From Mycolicibacter sinensis (GTDB lineage Bacteria > Actinomycetota > Actinomycetes > Mycobacteriales > Mycobacteriaceae), in contig NZ_LZJK01000056.1 of NCBI RefSeq assembly GCF_001667945.1, positions 1 to 36,955 on the forward strand: a stretch of 36,955 nt of DNA, given 5' to 3'. The notes under the pieces were generated by a model, which worked only from the letters and a program-made list of their open reading frames with translations, was not told where the DNA came from and made no database searches. Each line of letters opens with the position of its first letter. Position 1 is the stretch's first letter. The translations under genes and the position numbers were made by a program. This document shows, piece by piece, positions 17,423 through 26,526 of the stretch.

Positions 17423-18463
17423 ATGGCTCAGAAGATGGCTCACAAGCCGGCCCGAACCCGGATGGTGCGGCGGTGGCGGGCCAACATGGACGTGTTCGAC
17501 GACACCAAGTACGTCGACATGCTCAACACCCTGTCGGAAGGCTCGGTGCGCCGGCACTTCAACCCGTACGTCGACATCGACTGGGACAGCCCGGAGTTCA
17601 AGGTCACCGAGAACGACCCGCGATGGATCCTGCCGGCCACCGACCCGCTCGGTAAGCACGCGTGGTACCAGGCCCAGCCTGAGGACCGCCAGATCAAGAT
17701 CGGCATGTGGCGTCAGGCCAACGTGGCCAAGGTGGGGCTGCACTTCGAGTCCATCCTGATCCGCGGCCTGCTCAACTACGCGTTCTGGGTGCCCAACGGC
17801 TCACCGGAATACCGGTACTGCCTGCACGAATCGGTCGAGGAGTGCAACCACACCCTGATGTTCCAGGAGATGGTGAACCACATCGGCGCCGACGTACCCG
17901 GCATGCCGCGGTTCCTCAAGTGGCTTGCCGCGTTCATCCCGCTGGTCGCCGGCCCGCTGCCAATCCCGTTCTGGTTCGGCATCCTCGCCGGTGAGGAGCC
18001 CATCGACCACATTCAGAAGGACATCCTGCGCGAGGGCAAGACGCTGCACCCGATCATGGAGAAGGTGATGGCGATCCACGTCGCCGAAGAGGCGCGCCAC
18101 ATCTCGTTCGCGCACGAGTACCTCAACAAGCGCATCCCGCACCTGCCGCGCCGCAAGCGGTTCTGGCTCTCGCTGTTCGTGCCGGTCACCATGCGGATCC
18201 TGTGCTCGGCGATTGTCGTTCCGCCGAAGGAATTCTGGGTGGAGTTCGACATTCCCCGCTCGGTGCGCAAGGACGTGTTCTTCGGGTCGGCCGACGCCCG
18301 CCGGATGCTGTCCGACATGTTCGCCGACGTGCGGATGCTCTGCCACGACACCGGGCTGATGAACCCGGTCGCCAAGCTGGTGTGGCGGATGTGCCGGATC
18401 AGCGGGGCGCCGGCGCGCTTCCGTGCCCAGCCGCAGCGCGCCCACCTGTCGCGCGTCGCATAA
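17423..18463 (+). CDS. AurF-like non-heme di-iron oxygenase (Rv0885-like)
   Basis: A 346-residue helical protein of the AurF (p-aminobenzoate N-oxygenase)/ferritin-like superfamily. Candidate iron ligands are in HFESILIRG (about 106-114), ESVEECNHTLMF (about 136-147, ExxH) and HVAEEARHISFAHE (about 219-232, EExRH). The segment at 170-190 (FIPLVAGPLPIPFWFGILAG) is hydrophobic and may contact membrane. The substrate is unknown. The ATG at 17423 is preferred; GTG at 17408 is an in-frame alternative. The fprB start is 21 bp after its stop, so the two are probably co-transcribed and FprB may supply its electrons (inference). A CRP-like site is about 120 bp upstream. Confidence 0.83.
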   Translation: MAQKMAHKPARTRMVRRWRANMDVFDDTKYVDMLNTLSEGSVRRHFNPYVDIDWDSPEFKVTENDPRWILPATDPLGKHAWYQAQPEDRQIKIGMWRQANVAKVGLHFESILIRGLLNYAFWVPNGSPEYRYCLHESVEECNHTLMFQEMVNHIGADVPGMPRFLKWLAAFIPLVAGPLPIPFWFGILAGEEPIDHIQKDILREGKTLHPIMEKVMAIHVAEEARHISFAHEYLNKRIPHLPRRKRFWLSLFVPVTMRILCSAIVVPPKEFWVEFDIPRSVRKDVFFGSADARRMLSDMFADVRMLCHDTGLMNPVAKLVWRMCRISGAPARFRAQPQRAHLSRVA

Positions 18464-18484
18464 GTCAGCGAAACCCGCCGTCTC

Positions 18485-20185
18485 ATGCCGCACGTCATCA
18501 GCCAGGCATGCTGTAACGACGCGTCCTGCGTCTTCGCCTGCCCGGTCTACTGCATTCACCCCAGCCCGGACGAACCGGACTTCGCCACCTCGGAGATGCT
18601 CTACATCGATCCGGACGCCTGCGTCGACTGCGGCGCCTGCGTCCGGGCCTGCCCGGTCGGTGCGATCTACCCGGACACCGCGCTGCCGCAAGAGCAGCTG
18701 CCGTTCATCGAGATCAACAAGTCCTACTATCCCAAGCGCCCCGAGGGGGTGAAGCTGCCGCCGACGTCCAAGCTGGCGCCGATCCTGCCGGCCGCTGAAG
18801 TGCACAAGCGCGGCCGGTATCCGCTGACGGTGGCTATCGTGGGCTCCGGACCGGCGGCCATGTACGCCGCCGACGAACTGCTGACCCAGCCCGGCGTGCT
18901 GGTCAACGTGTTCGAGAAGCTGCCCACCCCCTACGGGCTGGTGCGGGCCGGGGTCGCCCCGGATCACCAGCGCACCAAGCTGGTGACCCGGCTGTTCGAC
19001 GAGATCTCCCGGCGACGGGGGTTCAACTTCTTCCTCAACGTCGAGGTCGGCAAGCACCTGAGCCACGCCGACCTGCTGGACTACCACCATGCCGTGCTCT
19101 ATGCCTCCGGCGCGCTGCACGACCGTCGGCTCGAAATCGACGGCATGGGCCTGCCGGGCACCGGCACCGCCACCGAGCTGGTCGGCTGGTACAACGGTCA
19201 CCCCGACTTCGTCGATCTGCCAGTCGATCTCAGCCACGAGCGGGTGGTGATCGTCGGCAACGGCAATGTGGCGCTCGACGTGGCCCGCATCCTCACCTCC
19301 GATCCCGACAAGCTGGCCGACACCGACATCGCCGATCATGCCCTGGCGGTGCTGCGCGATTCCCGCGTGCAGGAAGTGGTGATCGCCGCCCGGCGTGGAC
19401 CGATCGACTCGGCCTTCACCCTGCCCGAGCTGGTCGGCCTGACCCAGACCGCCGACGTGGTGCTCGACGCCGAAGACCACGCCCGGGTCCGCAACGATCT
19501 CGCCACCGTCCGCGACGACTTCACCCGGCAGAAATTGGAGATCCTGGCCAAGCTGGACAGTGTTGATAGCGCCTCGGCGCAACCTTCCCGGCCGCGCATC
19601 CGCTTCGCCTACCAGCTGACCCCGGCCCGGGTGATCGGTGAGGGTCGGGCCGCCGCAGTGGAATTCACGGTGACCGGCACCGACCAGGTGCGCCGGATCG
19701 ATGCCGGGCTGGTGCTGACCTCGATCGGCTACCACGGCACCCCGATCGCAGATCTGCCGTTCGACGACGCCGCCGGTGTCGTTCCGAACGAGGGCGGCCG
19801 CGTCATCGATCCGGCGACCGGCCAGCCGGTTGCCGGAGCGTACGTGTCCGGGTGGATCAAGCGTGGCACGAACGGCTTCATCGGCACCAACAAGTCCGAC
19901 TCGCTGAACACGATCCAGGCCCTGGTCGCCGACTACAACGCCGGCCAGCTGAGCGAACCCATCGGCGGGCCGCGCTCGGTGGCGCGGATGGTGCACGCCC
20001 GTCAGCCCAAGGTGATCGATGCCGCCGGCTGGAAGGCCATCGACTCCTCCGAGATCGCCCGCGGGGACGCGCAAGACCGGCCGCGGGTGAAGTTCACCCG
20101 CGTGCCCGACATGCTCGAGCAGGTGGAGGACTACTCCGACGTGCCGCTGCTGCAGAACCTGCTGGGAGCGCTGCGCCGGCGCTGA
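18485..20185 (+). CDS. fprB: Ferredoxin/ferredoxin-NADP+ reductase FprB
   Basis: A fusion of an iron-sulfur ferredoxin and an adrenodoxin-reductase-type flavoprotein, 566 residues, moving electrons between NADPH and an iron-sulfur centre. The N-terminal ferredoxin (about 1-75) has Cys at about 9, 10, 15, 19, 23 and the cluster motif CVDCGACVRACP (about 46-57). The reductase follows: FAD-binding GSGPAAMYAADEL (about 119-131), PTPYGLVRAGVAPDH, NADPH-binding GNGNVALDVARIL (about 258-270), and the C-terminal GWIKRGTNGFIGTNKSDS flavin region. The ATG has no obvious ribosome binding site, consistent with translational coupling to the gene 21 bp upstream. Confidence 0.94.
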   Translation: MPHVISQACCNDASCVFACPVYCIHPSPDEPDFATSEMLYIDPDACVDCGACVRACPVGAIYPDTALPQEQLPFIEINKSYYPKRPEGVKLPPTSKLAPILPAAEVHKRGRYPLTVAIVGSGPAAMYAADELLTQPGVLVNVFEKLPTPYGLVRAGVAPDHQRTKLVTRLFDEISRRRGFNFFLNVEVGKHLSHADLLDYHHAVLYASGALHDRRLEIDGMGLPGTGTATELVGWYNGHPDFVDLPVDLSHERVVIVGNGNVALDVARILTSDPDKLADTDIADHALAVLRDSRVQEVVIAARRGPIDSAFTLPELVGLTQTADVVLDAEDHARVRNDLATVRDDFTRQKLEILAKLDSVDSASAQPSRPRIRFAYQLTPARVIGEGRAAAVEFTVTGTDQVRRIDAGLVLTSIGYHGTPIADLPFDDAAGVVPNEGGRVIDPATGQPVAGAYVSGWIKRGTNGFIGTNKSDSLNTIQALVADYNAGQLSEPIGGPRSVARMVHARQPKVIDAAGWKAIDSSEIARGDAQDRPRVKFTRVPDMLEQVEDYSDVPLLQNLLGALRRR

Positions 20186-20214
20186 GCGGGTCGGTGGTCC
20201 GGCTCGGCTGGCTG

Positions 20215-20220
20215 TAATAC
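20215..20220 (+). promoter_or_regulatory. -10 box of the SAM methyltransferase gene
   Basis: TAATAC ends 9 nt before the ATG at 20230 in the 44-bp gap after fprB. The transcript would have a 0-3 nt leader, and no ribosome binding site is seen. Confidence 0.45.
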
Positions 20221-20229
20221 GTTGGATCG

Positions 20230-21135
20230 ATGCCTCGCCGCCGATTGGACCGGGAAGCCAGTCTGACTGCGCAGACATGCGCCCTCGAGCGCGCCGCGGA
20301 ATCTCTGCAACCGCCTCATCGCAGGTTGCTCGACGACCCCGATTCGGCGTTGTTCGCCGGTCGGTACGGGCCGCTGTTGGCCAGGCCGGTTATCGCACGG
20401 ACCTGGCTGCGTGCTCTCGACAGCTACCTGCCGGGGCTGCACCTCTACATCGTCCTTCGGGTCCGCTACACCGATGATGTGCTGCAGCAAGCCATTTCGG
20501 CTGGGATCGATCAGGTTGTCCTGCTGGGAGCCGGGTTTGACACCACGAGTCTGCGCGCCGCCACCATGGCTTGCGGTCCGGTGATTTTCGAGGTCGACGC
20601 GCCGACCACCCAACAGGAGAAGCGACGCCTGCTCGAGTGCGCCAACCGCGCTGTCGGCTCGCAGGTCCATTGGGTTCCATGCGATTTCGAACATGACCGG
20701 CTGACCGAGCGACTCGTTCAGGCCGGTTTCGACCCGACGCGACCCTGCGTCGTCGTCTGGATCGGTGTCTCCGTTTACCTCACCCGGCCGGCGATCGACC
20801 AGACGTTAGCGGATCTGGCCGAGATCTGCGCGCCGGGAAGCCGCTTGGTGACTGACTTCGGTGACCCGGAGACGGTCACCGGAAAGCATCGTCTCGCCGG
20901 TGCGCGCCGCACCGCGCGCCTGGTGCGGCGTCGTGGCGAGCCCTGGCTTACCGCCTTGTCCCTGCCCGAAGTCACGTGCGCTGCCGAAGACGCCGGTTTC
21001 GTCGTCCGCGACCATGCGCGAACCACCGACCTCGCCGAGCGATACGCCCCGAACGGGCAGCCGTGGTGCTCTACCGATGACTGGCTGGGGGTGTTGACCG
21101 CCGAGCGGGTGCCGTCGGAGACCGACCGCGACTAG
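20230..21135 (+). CDS. SAM-dependent methyltransferase, leucine carboxyl methyltransferase-like family
   Basis: A 301-residue class I methyltransferase of the group abundant in mycobacteria and often annotated as putative S-adenosylmethionine-dependent methyltransferases (UPF0677). The SAM-binding motif VVLLGAGFDTTSLRA (about 96-110) is diagnostic, followed by the acidic FEVDAPTTQQEKRR (about 120-133) and WIGVSVYLTRPAI (about 177-189), both typical of the LCMT-like fold. Substrate unknown; O-methylation of a small molecule or lipid carboxylate is the usual guess. Some codons are more A/T-rich than in fprB. It may correspond to Rv0893c, which lies in this region of H37Rv. Its stop overlaps the citA stop (CTAG). 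Confidence 0.85.
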   Translation: MPRRRLDREASLTAQTCALERAAESLQPPHRRLLDDPDSALFAGRYGPLLARPVIARTWLRALDSYLPGLHLYIVLRVRYTDDVLQQAISAGIDQVVLLGAGFDTTSLRAATMACGPVIFEVDAPTTQQEKRRLLECANRAVGSQVHWVPCDFEHDRLTERLVQAGFDPTRPCVVVWIGVSVYLTRPAIDQTLADLAEICAPGSRLVTDFGDPETVTGKHRLAGARRTARLVRRRGEPWLTALSLPEVTCAAEDAGFVVRDHARTTDLAERYAPNGQPWCSTDDWLGVLTAERVPSETDRD

Positions 21136-22256
21136 CCGGCTACCGGGCGGGCCAACTGCTCCCACCCGGCGACCGAATCCGCGCTGCGCGGGCCGGGCCC
21201 GACGTAGATCGCCGACGGGCGCACCAGCTTGCCCAGCCGCTTCTGCTCCATGATGTGGGCGCACCAGCCCGCGGTACGTCCGCAGGTGAACATTGCCGGC
21301 ATCATCGCGGGGGGCACCTCGGCGAAGTCCAGGATCACCGCCGCCCAGAACTCGACGTTGGTCTCGATGGCCCGGTCCGGCCGGCGTTCCCGCAGCTCGG
21401 TCAGCGCCGCCTGCTCGAGTGCCGCAGCCACCTCGAAGCGGGGCGCCGCCAGTCGCTTGGCGGTGGCGCGCAGCACCCGGGCGCGCGGGTCCTCGGCGCG
21501 GTACACCCGGTGTCCGAAACCCATCAGCTTCTCGCCGCGATCCAGGATGCCCTTGACCACCGCCCGGGCGTCGCCGGAGTCCTCGACCTCGGCGATCATC
21601 GGGATCACCCGGGCCGGGGCGCCACCGTGCAGCGGGCCGCTCATCGCGCCGATCGCGCCGGACAGCGCCGCACCGACATCGGCGCCGGTGGAGGCGATCA
21701 CCCGCGCGGTGAACGTCGAGGCGTTCATCCCGTGCTCGGCCGCCGACACCCAGTAGGCGTCGATGGCCTCGACGTGGCGCGGGTCGGGTTCGCCGCGCCA
21801 GCGGGTCATGAACCGCTCGGTGATGGTGGCGCAGTCGTCGATCGCCGACTGCGGCACCGCGGCCTGGGTGCCGCGCGCCGACTGGGCGACGTAGGACAGC
21901 ACCATCACCGCCGCGCGCGCCAACTGGTCGCGGGCGGTGGCGTCGTCGGTGTCCAGCAGCGGCTTGAAGCCCCACTGCGGCGCCAGCATCGCCACCGCGG
22001 CCTGGGCGTCGACCCGCACGTCCCCGGTGCGCACCGACAGCTCCAGCGGCTCGGCGGGGGCCAGGGGACGGGTGAAGTCGCCGTCGACCAGCAGGGCCCA
22101 CACGTCGCCGAAGCTGACCTTCCCGGCCAGGTCCTCGATGTCGACGCCGCGGTAGCGCAGTGCGCCACCGTCCTTGTCCGGTTCGGCGATCTCGGTGGTG
22201 AAGGCCACCGTGCCCTCGAGGCCTGCGACGAAGTTCTCCGGGACTGCAGCAGTCAT
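21132..22256 (-). CDS. citA: Citrate synthase 2 (CitA)
   Basis: Citrate synthase-family enzyme condensing oxaloacetate and acetyl-CoA (some close relatives are 2-methylcitrate synthases). 374 residues, starting MTAAVPENFVAGLEGTVAF, as in mycobacterial CitA; a longer open frame upstream is a shadow of pdxH. Active-site His are in GPLHGGAP (about H210) and [16 protein letters not shown] (about H249). The third catalytic position, usually Asp in NVDF, reads NVEFW (Glu) here, which I believe is normal for the CitA subgroup. The paralogous gltA2 lies 2.6 kb away. It is divergent from pdxH across an 84-bp spacer with a 12-bp palindrome. Confidence 0.92.
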   Translation of the reverse strand: MTAAVPENFVAGLEGTVAFTTEIAEPDKDGGALRYRGVDIEDLAGKVSFGDVWALLVDGDFTRPLAPAEPLELSVRTGDVRVDAQAAVAMLAPQWGFKPLLDTDDATARDQLARAAVMVLSYVAQSARGTQAAVPQSAIDDCATITERFMTRWRGEPDPRHVEAIDAYWVSAAEHGMNASTFTARVIASTGADVGAALSGAIGAMSGPLHGGAPARVIPMIAEVEDSGDARAVVKGILDRGEKLMGFGHRVYRAEDPRARVLRATAKRLAAPRFEVAAALEQAALTELRERRPDRAIETNVEFWAAVILDFAEVPPAMMPAMFTCGRTAGWCAHIMEQKRLGKLVRPSAIYVGPGPRSADSVAGWEQLARPVAG

Positions 22257-22292
22257 GCATCCGATTCTTCCACCCGTGCGCCCGGCGGTTGC

Positions 22293-22304
22293 TACCGGCC
22301 GGTA
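22293..22304. promoter_or_regulatory. 12-bp palindrome between divergent citA and pdxH
   Basis: TACCGGCCGGTA is a perfect palindrome 37 bp from the citA start and 37 bp from the pdxH start, exactly mid-way in the divergent spacer. It is a candidate operator controlling both genes; no regulator gene is adjacent. Confidence 0.4.
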
Positions 22305-22328
22305 ACACCGACCGGGCTGCGCCGGGCG

Positions 22329-22334
22329 TAGCGT
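22329..22334 (+). promoter_or_regulatory. -10 box of pdxH (putative leaderless)
   Basis: TAGCGT ends 6 nt before the GTG at 22341, the spacing of leaderless mycobacterial transcripts, and no ribosome binding site is present. It supports GTG 22341 as the start rather than the ATG at 22380. Confidence 0.55.
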
Positions 22335-22340
22335 TATGCG

Positions 22341-23000
22341 GTGCACAGGACGGGCCCCGACAACGAGCACCTGGCGGCGATGCGAGTGGAATACCGGGAG
22401 AAGGACAACAGCGGCGACCTCGACGTGGACTGGCTCGAGGACGGCTGGGAGGTTTTGCTGCGCAACTGGATCGGTGACGCCGAACGCGCCGGAATCCCCG
22501 AGCCCAACGCCATGGTGCTGGCCACCGTCGAAGACGGCCGACCGGTCAGCCGCTCGGTGCTGTGCAAGAACCTCGACGAGAACGGCGTCACCTTTTTCAC
22601 CGACGACGGCTCGGACAAGGCTGCCCAACTGGCCGCCACACCCTACGCGTCGGCGACGTTTCCGTGGTACCAGCTGGGCCGCCAGGTGCACATCCGCGGC
22701 CGGGTCACCAAGACCGACGCCGCGATCCCCGCCGAGTACTGGGCGCACCGGCCCCGGGCGTCGCAGCTGGGCTTCTGGGCATCGCAGCAGTCCACACCGA
22801 TCGCCTCACGCGCCGCGTTGCTCGAACAGCTCGTCGAGGTGACCGCCCGATTCGCCGACGCCGAACAGGTCCCGGTCCCGCCCACCTGGGCCGGGTACGT
22901 CATCGCCCCGGAGGTGGTGGAGTTCTGGCAGGGCCGGGAAGGCCGGCTGCACAACCGGATTCGGGTGAGCGGCGGGCGCATCGAGCGCTTGCAGCCCTGA
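22341..23000 (+). CDS. pdxH: Pyridoxamine 5'-phosphate oxidase PdxH
   Basis: FMN-dependent oxidase converting pyridoxine/pyridoxamine 5'-phosphate to pyridoxal 5'-phosphate, the cofactor used by the nearby SerC. 219 residues. The family is shown by MRVEYREK near the start, [21 protein letters not shown] (FMN phosphate contacts, about 62-82), [25 protein letters not shown], and the C-terminal signature [16 protein letters not shown] (about 193-208). The protein ends IERLQP. The GTG start is supported by the leaderless -10 box. Confidence 0.93.
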   Translation: MHRTGPDNEHLAAMRVEYREKDNSGDLDVDWLEDGWEVLLRNWIGDAERAGIPEPNAMVLATVEDGRPVSRSVLCKNLDENGVTFFTDDGSDKAAQLAATPYASATFPWYQLGRQVHIRGRVTKTDAAIPAEYWAHRPRASQLGFWASQQSTPIASRAALLEQLVEVTARFADAEQVPVPPTWAGYVIAPEVVEFWQGREGRLHNRIRVSGGRIERLQP

Positions 23001-23024
23001 GGCGGTCCGGTCGGGGTCAGGGCT
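22993..23024. terminator. Bidirectional terminator with stop codons in its arms
   Basis: AGCCCTGA (22993-23000) and TCAGGGCT (23017-23024) form a perfect 8-bp inverted repeat with a 16-nt loop. The left arm contains the pdxH TGA stop and the right arm overlaps the stop codon of the convergent DUF732 gene. Position and symmetry suggest it ends transcripts from both sides. Confidence 0.55.
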
Positions 23025-23388
23025 AGGCAGTGCCGCCGTCGTGACCGAGCGGACAGTACACGGCCGCTGCCGCCGCGACGAATCTGACGATGCTGCTGGT
23101 GCTGCGGGTGGGAATCTCCGGCGCTGCGGCCCCGGCGTCGGGCGGCGTTGTCCCCAGCTGGTGGACCAGGTCCTTGAACGACATACCGCCGTCGAGCAGA
23201 TCGCACACCCGGTGCGCCGCGGCGACGAGTTCGGGTGCATCCGCCATGGCCACCGGCTGCTGTCGGGCGAGCAACGACAGAAAACGCTCGTCCTGACTCG
23301 GTGCCGCAGCCGCGGGGCCGATCGCCGGCAGCGCCGCGGCACCGGACAGCAGCACGGCGGCCACCGGATAGCCGAATCGGACGGGCAC
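23023..23388 (-). CDS. DUF732 family exported protein
   Basis: A 121-residue secreted protein of a family numerous in mycobacteria, function unknown. A signal peptide covers about 1-29 (hydrophobic VAAVLLSGAAALPAIGPAAAA). The mature part starts SQDERFLSLLARQ and has the DUF732 pattern of two spaced Cys, HRVCDLLDGG (about C62) and AVYCPLG (about C111), which probably form a disulfide, with the helix MSFKDLVHQL between them. The GTG start is the only reasonable one; its ribosome binding site is weak. Confidence 0.78.
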   Translation of the reverse strand: MPVRFGYPVAAVLLSGAAALPAIGPAAAAPSQDERFLSLLARQQPVAMADAPELVAAAHRVCDLLDGGMSFKDLVHQLGTTPPDAGAAAPEIPTRSTSSIVRFVAAAAAVYCPLGHDGGTA

Positions 23389-23438
23389 CTATCGACGATC
23401 GCATATTCGCGGGTACCGGCGAAATACCGGCGCGTGAC

Positions 23439-23444
23439 TAAAAT
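23439..23444 (+). promoter_or_regulatory. -10 box upstream of the MFS transporter gene
   Basis: TAAAAT ends exactly 7 nt before the GTG at 23452, predicting a transcript that begins at or beside that GTG. Confidence 0.6.
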
Positions 23445-23451
23445 TCCGTCC

Positions 23452-23481
23452 GTGCCGGACCTAGCCGAGGCAGCTCACTGA
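23452..23481 (+). CDS. Possible leaderless 9-codon ORF overlapping the MFS gene start
   Basis: GTG at leaderless distance from a good -10 box opens a short frame encoding MPDLAEAAH and ending in TGA at 23479-23481. The TGA overlaps the CTG at 23478, where the MFS reading frame becomes usable. It is either a coupling leader peptide or the true N-terminus of the transporter read through a -1 shift or interrupted by a sequence error. Its sequence does not match a family I know. Confidence 0.35.
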   Translation: MPDLAEAAH

Positions 23482-24749
23482 GAGTATTCGCCGACACCAC
23501 CCCGCTGCGCAGCCCCGATTTCCGTCGGCTGTGGCTGGCCGGGATCCCGACCGTCATCGGCGCGAACCTGACCATCTTCGCGGTCCCGGTGCAGATCTAC
23601 GCGCTGACCGGCAGTTCGGCCTATGTCGGGCTGGCCGGCCTGTTCGCGTTGGTGCCGTTGGTGGTTTTCGGGCTGCTCGGCGGCGCCTGGGCCGACGCGA
23701 TGGACCGCCGGAAACTGCTGATCATCGCCTCCTGCGGGCTGGGGCTGGCCTCGCTGCTGCTGTGGGTGCAGGCCGTGCTCGGCGGCGGGGTCTGGCTGGT
23801 GCTGGGTCTGCTGGCCGTGCAGCAGGCCTTCTACGCGATCAACTCGCCCACCCGCGCCGCGGCGATCCCGCGCATGGTCGCCGGCGGTGACCTGCCCGCT
23901 GCCAACTCGCTGAACATGACCGTGATGCAGTTCGGGGCGATCGTGGGGCCGCTGCTGGCCGGCCTGCTGCTCGGCTGGGTCGACCTGTCCACGCTGTACC
24001 TGATCGACGCGCTGACCTGCATTTTTCCGATCTGGGCGACATTCCGGCTGGCACCGATGCCGCCCACCGGCACCCCCGAGGCTTCCCGGTTCGGCCTGGT
24101 GGCGGTGCTGGACGGGTTTCGCTACCTGGCCGGCAACACCGTGGTGCTGATGTCGTTCGTGGTGGACCTGATCGCGATGGTGCTGGGCATGCCGCGGGCG
24201 CTGTTCCCGCAGATCGCCGCCGCGGACTTCGGCGGACCGGTCGAGGGCGGCACCACGATGGCGCTGCTGGCCGCGGCGATGGCGGTCGGGGCGGTGGCCG
24301 GCGGGGTGTTTTCCGGTTGGTTGCCGCGGATCACCCGCCACGGCCTGGCGATCGTCGTCGCGATCGTGGTCTGGGGCGCGGCGATGGCCGGTTTCGGGCT
24401 GGCGGTCGCCCGCGCCGACGGCCATACCGGCCGAGTGCTGTGGGTGGCGCTGGCGTTCCTGGCGGTCGGCGGCGCCGCGGACATGGTGTCGGCGGCGTTC
24501 CGTTCGACGATGTTGCAGCAGGTCGCCTCCGATGAGATCCGGGGCCGGCTGCAAGGGGTGTTCACGGTGATCGTCGCCGGTGGTCCCCGGCTCGCCGACG
24601 CCGTGCACGGGGCGGCCGGCGCCGTGGTGGGCACCGCCGCCGCGGCGGCCGGCGGCGGCGCGCTGGTGATCGTCGGAGTGCTGCTCGCCGCGCTCGTGGC
24701 GCCGGCTTTCGTCGGCTACCGCCGGCCGGGACCGGCGGCGGCGTCATGA
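23478..24749 (+). CDS. MFS transporter (EntS-like exporter type) with non-standard start
   Basis: A ~423-residue major facilitator with about twelve helices. The N-terminus reads RVFADTTPLRSPDFRRLWLAG, a sequence typical of mycobacterial EntS-like MFS proteins, followed by helix 1 and the motif A loop GGAWADAMDRRKLL (about 71-84). The frame is closed by TAA at 23439 and has no ATG, GTG or TTG before GTG 23589, which would remove transmembrane helix 1; CTG at 23478 is the only start that keeps the whole conserved N-terminus. The substrate is unknown; siderophore or drug export is typical for the family. Confidence 0.8.
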   Translation: MRVFADTTPLRSPDFRRLWLAGIPTVIGANLTIFAVPVQIYALTGSSAYVGLAGLFALVPLVVFGLLGGAWADAMDRRKLLIIASCGLGLASLLLWVQAVLGGGVWLVLGLLAVQQAFYAINSPTRAAAIPRMVAGGDLPAANSLNMTVMQFGAIVGPLLAGLLLGWVDLSTLYLIDALTCIFPIWATFRLAPMPPTGTPEASRFGLVAVLDGFRYLAGNTVVLMSFVVDLIAMVLGMPRALFPQIAAADFGGPVEGGTTMALLAAAMAVGAVAGGVFSGWLPRITRHGLAIVVAIVVWGAAMAGFGLAVARADGHTGRVLWVALAFLAVGGAADMVSAAFRSTMLQQVASDEIRGRLQGVFTVIVAGGPRLADAVHGAAGAVVGTAAAAAGGGALVIVGVLLAALVAPAFVGYRRPGPAAAS

Positions 24750-24808
24750 CCGGGCCGCGATACCCGGCCCCGGGCGGGCGCGCCAGCCCCGAACCGACTA
24801 CCTTTTCC

Positions 24809-24814
24809 TATACA
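24809..24814 (+). promoter_or_regulatory. -10 box of gltA2
   Basis: TATACA in the 107-bp spacer before gltA2; the predicted start about 24821 would leave a leader of roughly 36 nt that includes the AAAGGGG ribosome binding site. Further upstream, CCGGG-N8-CCCGG (from about 24752) may act as a weak terminator of the MFS transcript. Confidence 0.5.
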
Positions 24815-24856
24815 CACCCAATCGACTGGTTAGCCGAATAGCGCAAAGGGGTTCCT

Positions 24857-26152
<1,296 letters not shown>

Positions 26153-26157
26153 CCGCC

Positions 26158-26526
26158 GTGACGAACCCGGCCAAGCCCCAGATCACCGTTCCGAGCGGCC
26201 CGCCCCCGACCGAACTGGTCATCTCCGACATCGTGGTCGGAGACGGACCCGAGGCCGCGCCCGGGGCGCTGGTCAACGTGCACTACCTGGGCGTCGACTA
26301 CGACACCGGTGCAGAGTTCGACAGCTCGTGGAACCGCGGTGAGTCCTTGGAGTTTCCGCTCGACGGCCTGATCGCCGGGTGGCAGGACGGCATCCCGGGG
26401 ATGAAGGTCGGTGGCCGGCGCCAATTGGTGATCCCGCCTGAGCTGGCCTACGGCCCGGCCGGCACCGGACATCAACTGGCCGGCAAGACCCTGGTCTTCG
26501 TGATCGATCTGCTCGGCACCCGCTGA
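26158..26526 (+). CDS. FKBP-type peptidyl-prolyl cis-trans isomerase
   Basis: A 122-residue single-domain FKBP that isomerises Xaa-Pro bonds and assists folding. The whole FKBP core is visible: [20 protein letters not shown] (about 40-59), [22 protein letters not shown] (about 68-89, the active-site and hydrophobic pocket region), [13 protein letters not shown] (about 90-102), and the closing strand [10 protein letters not shown]. No signal peptide, so cytoplasmic. The GTG start lies 5 bp after gltA2. The next gene begins on the base after its TGA stop. Confidence 0.93.
   Translation: MTNPAKPQITVPSGPPPTELVISDIVVGDGPEAAPGALVNVHYLGVDYDTGAEFDSSWNRGESLEFPLDGLIAGWQDGIPGMKVGGRRQLVIPPELAYGPAGTGHQLAGKTLVFVIDLLGTR

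Noticed and set aside
17801..20278. An 825-codon open frame on the minus strand opposite the oxygenase and fprB genes
   Set aside because: It is the antisense shadow of two well-supported genes, with Arg/Gly/His/Val-rich low-information sequence and no recognisable motif.
22257..22748. N-terminal extension of citA to 538 residues
   Set aside because: The extension is the antisense of pdxH; the known CitA start MTAAVPENF at 22256 gives the normal length.
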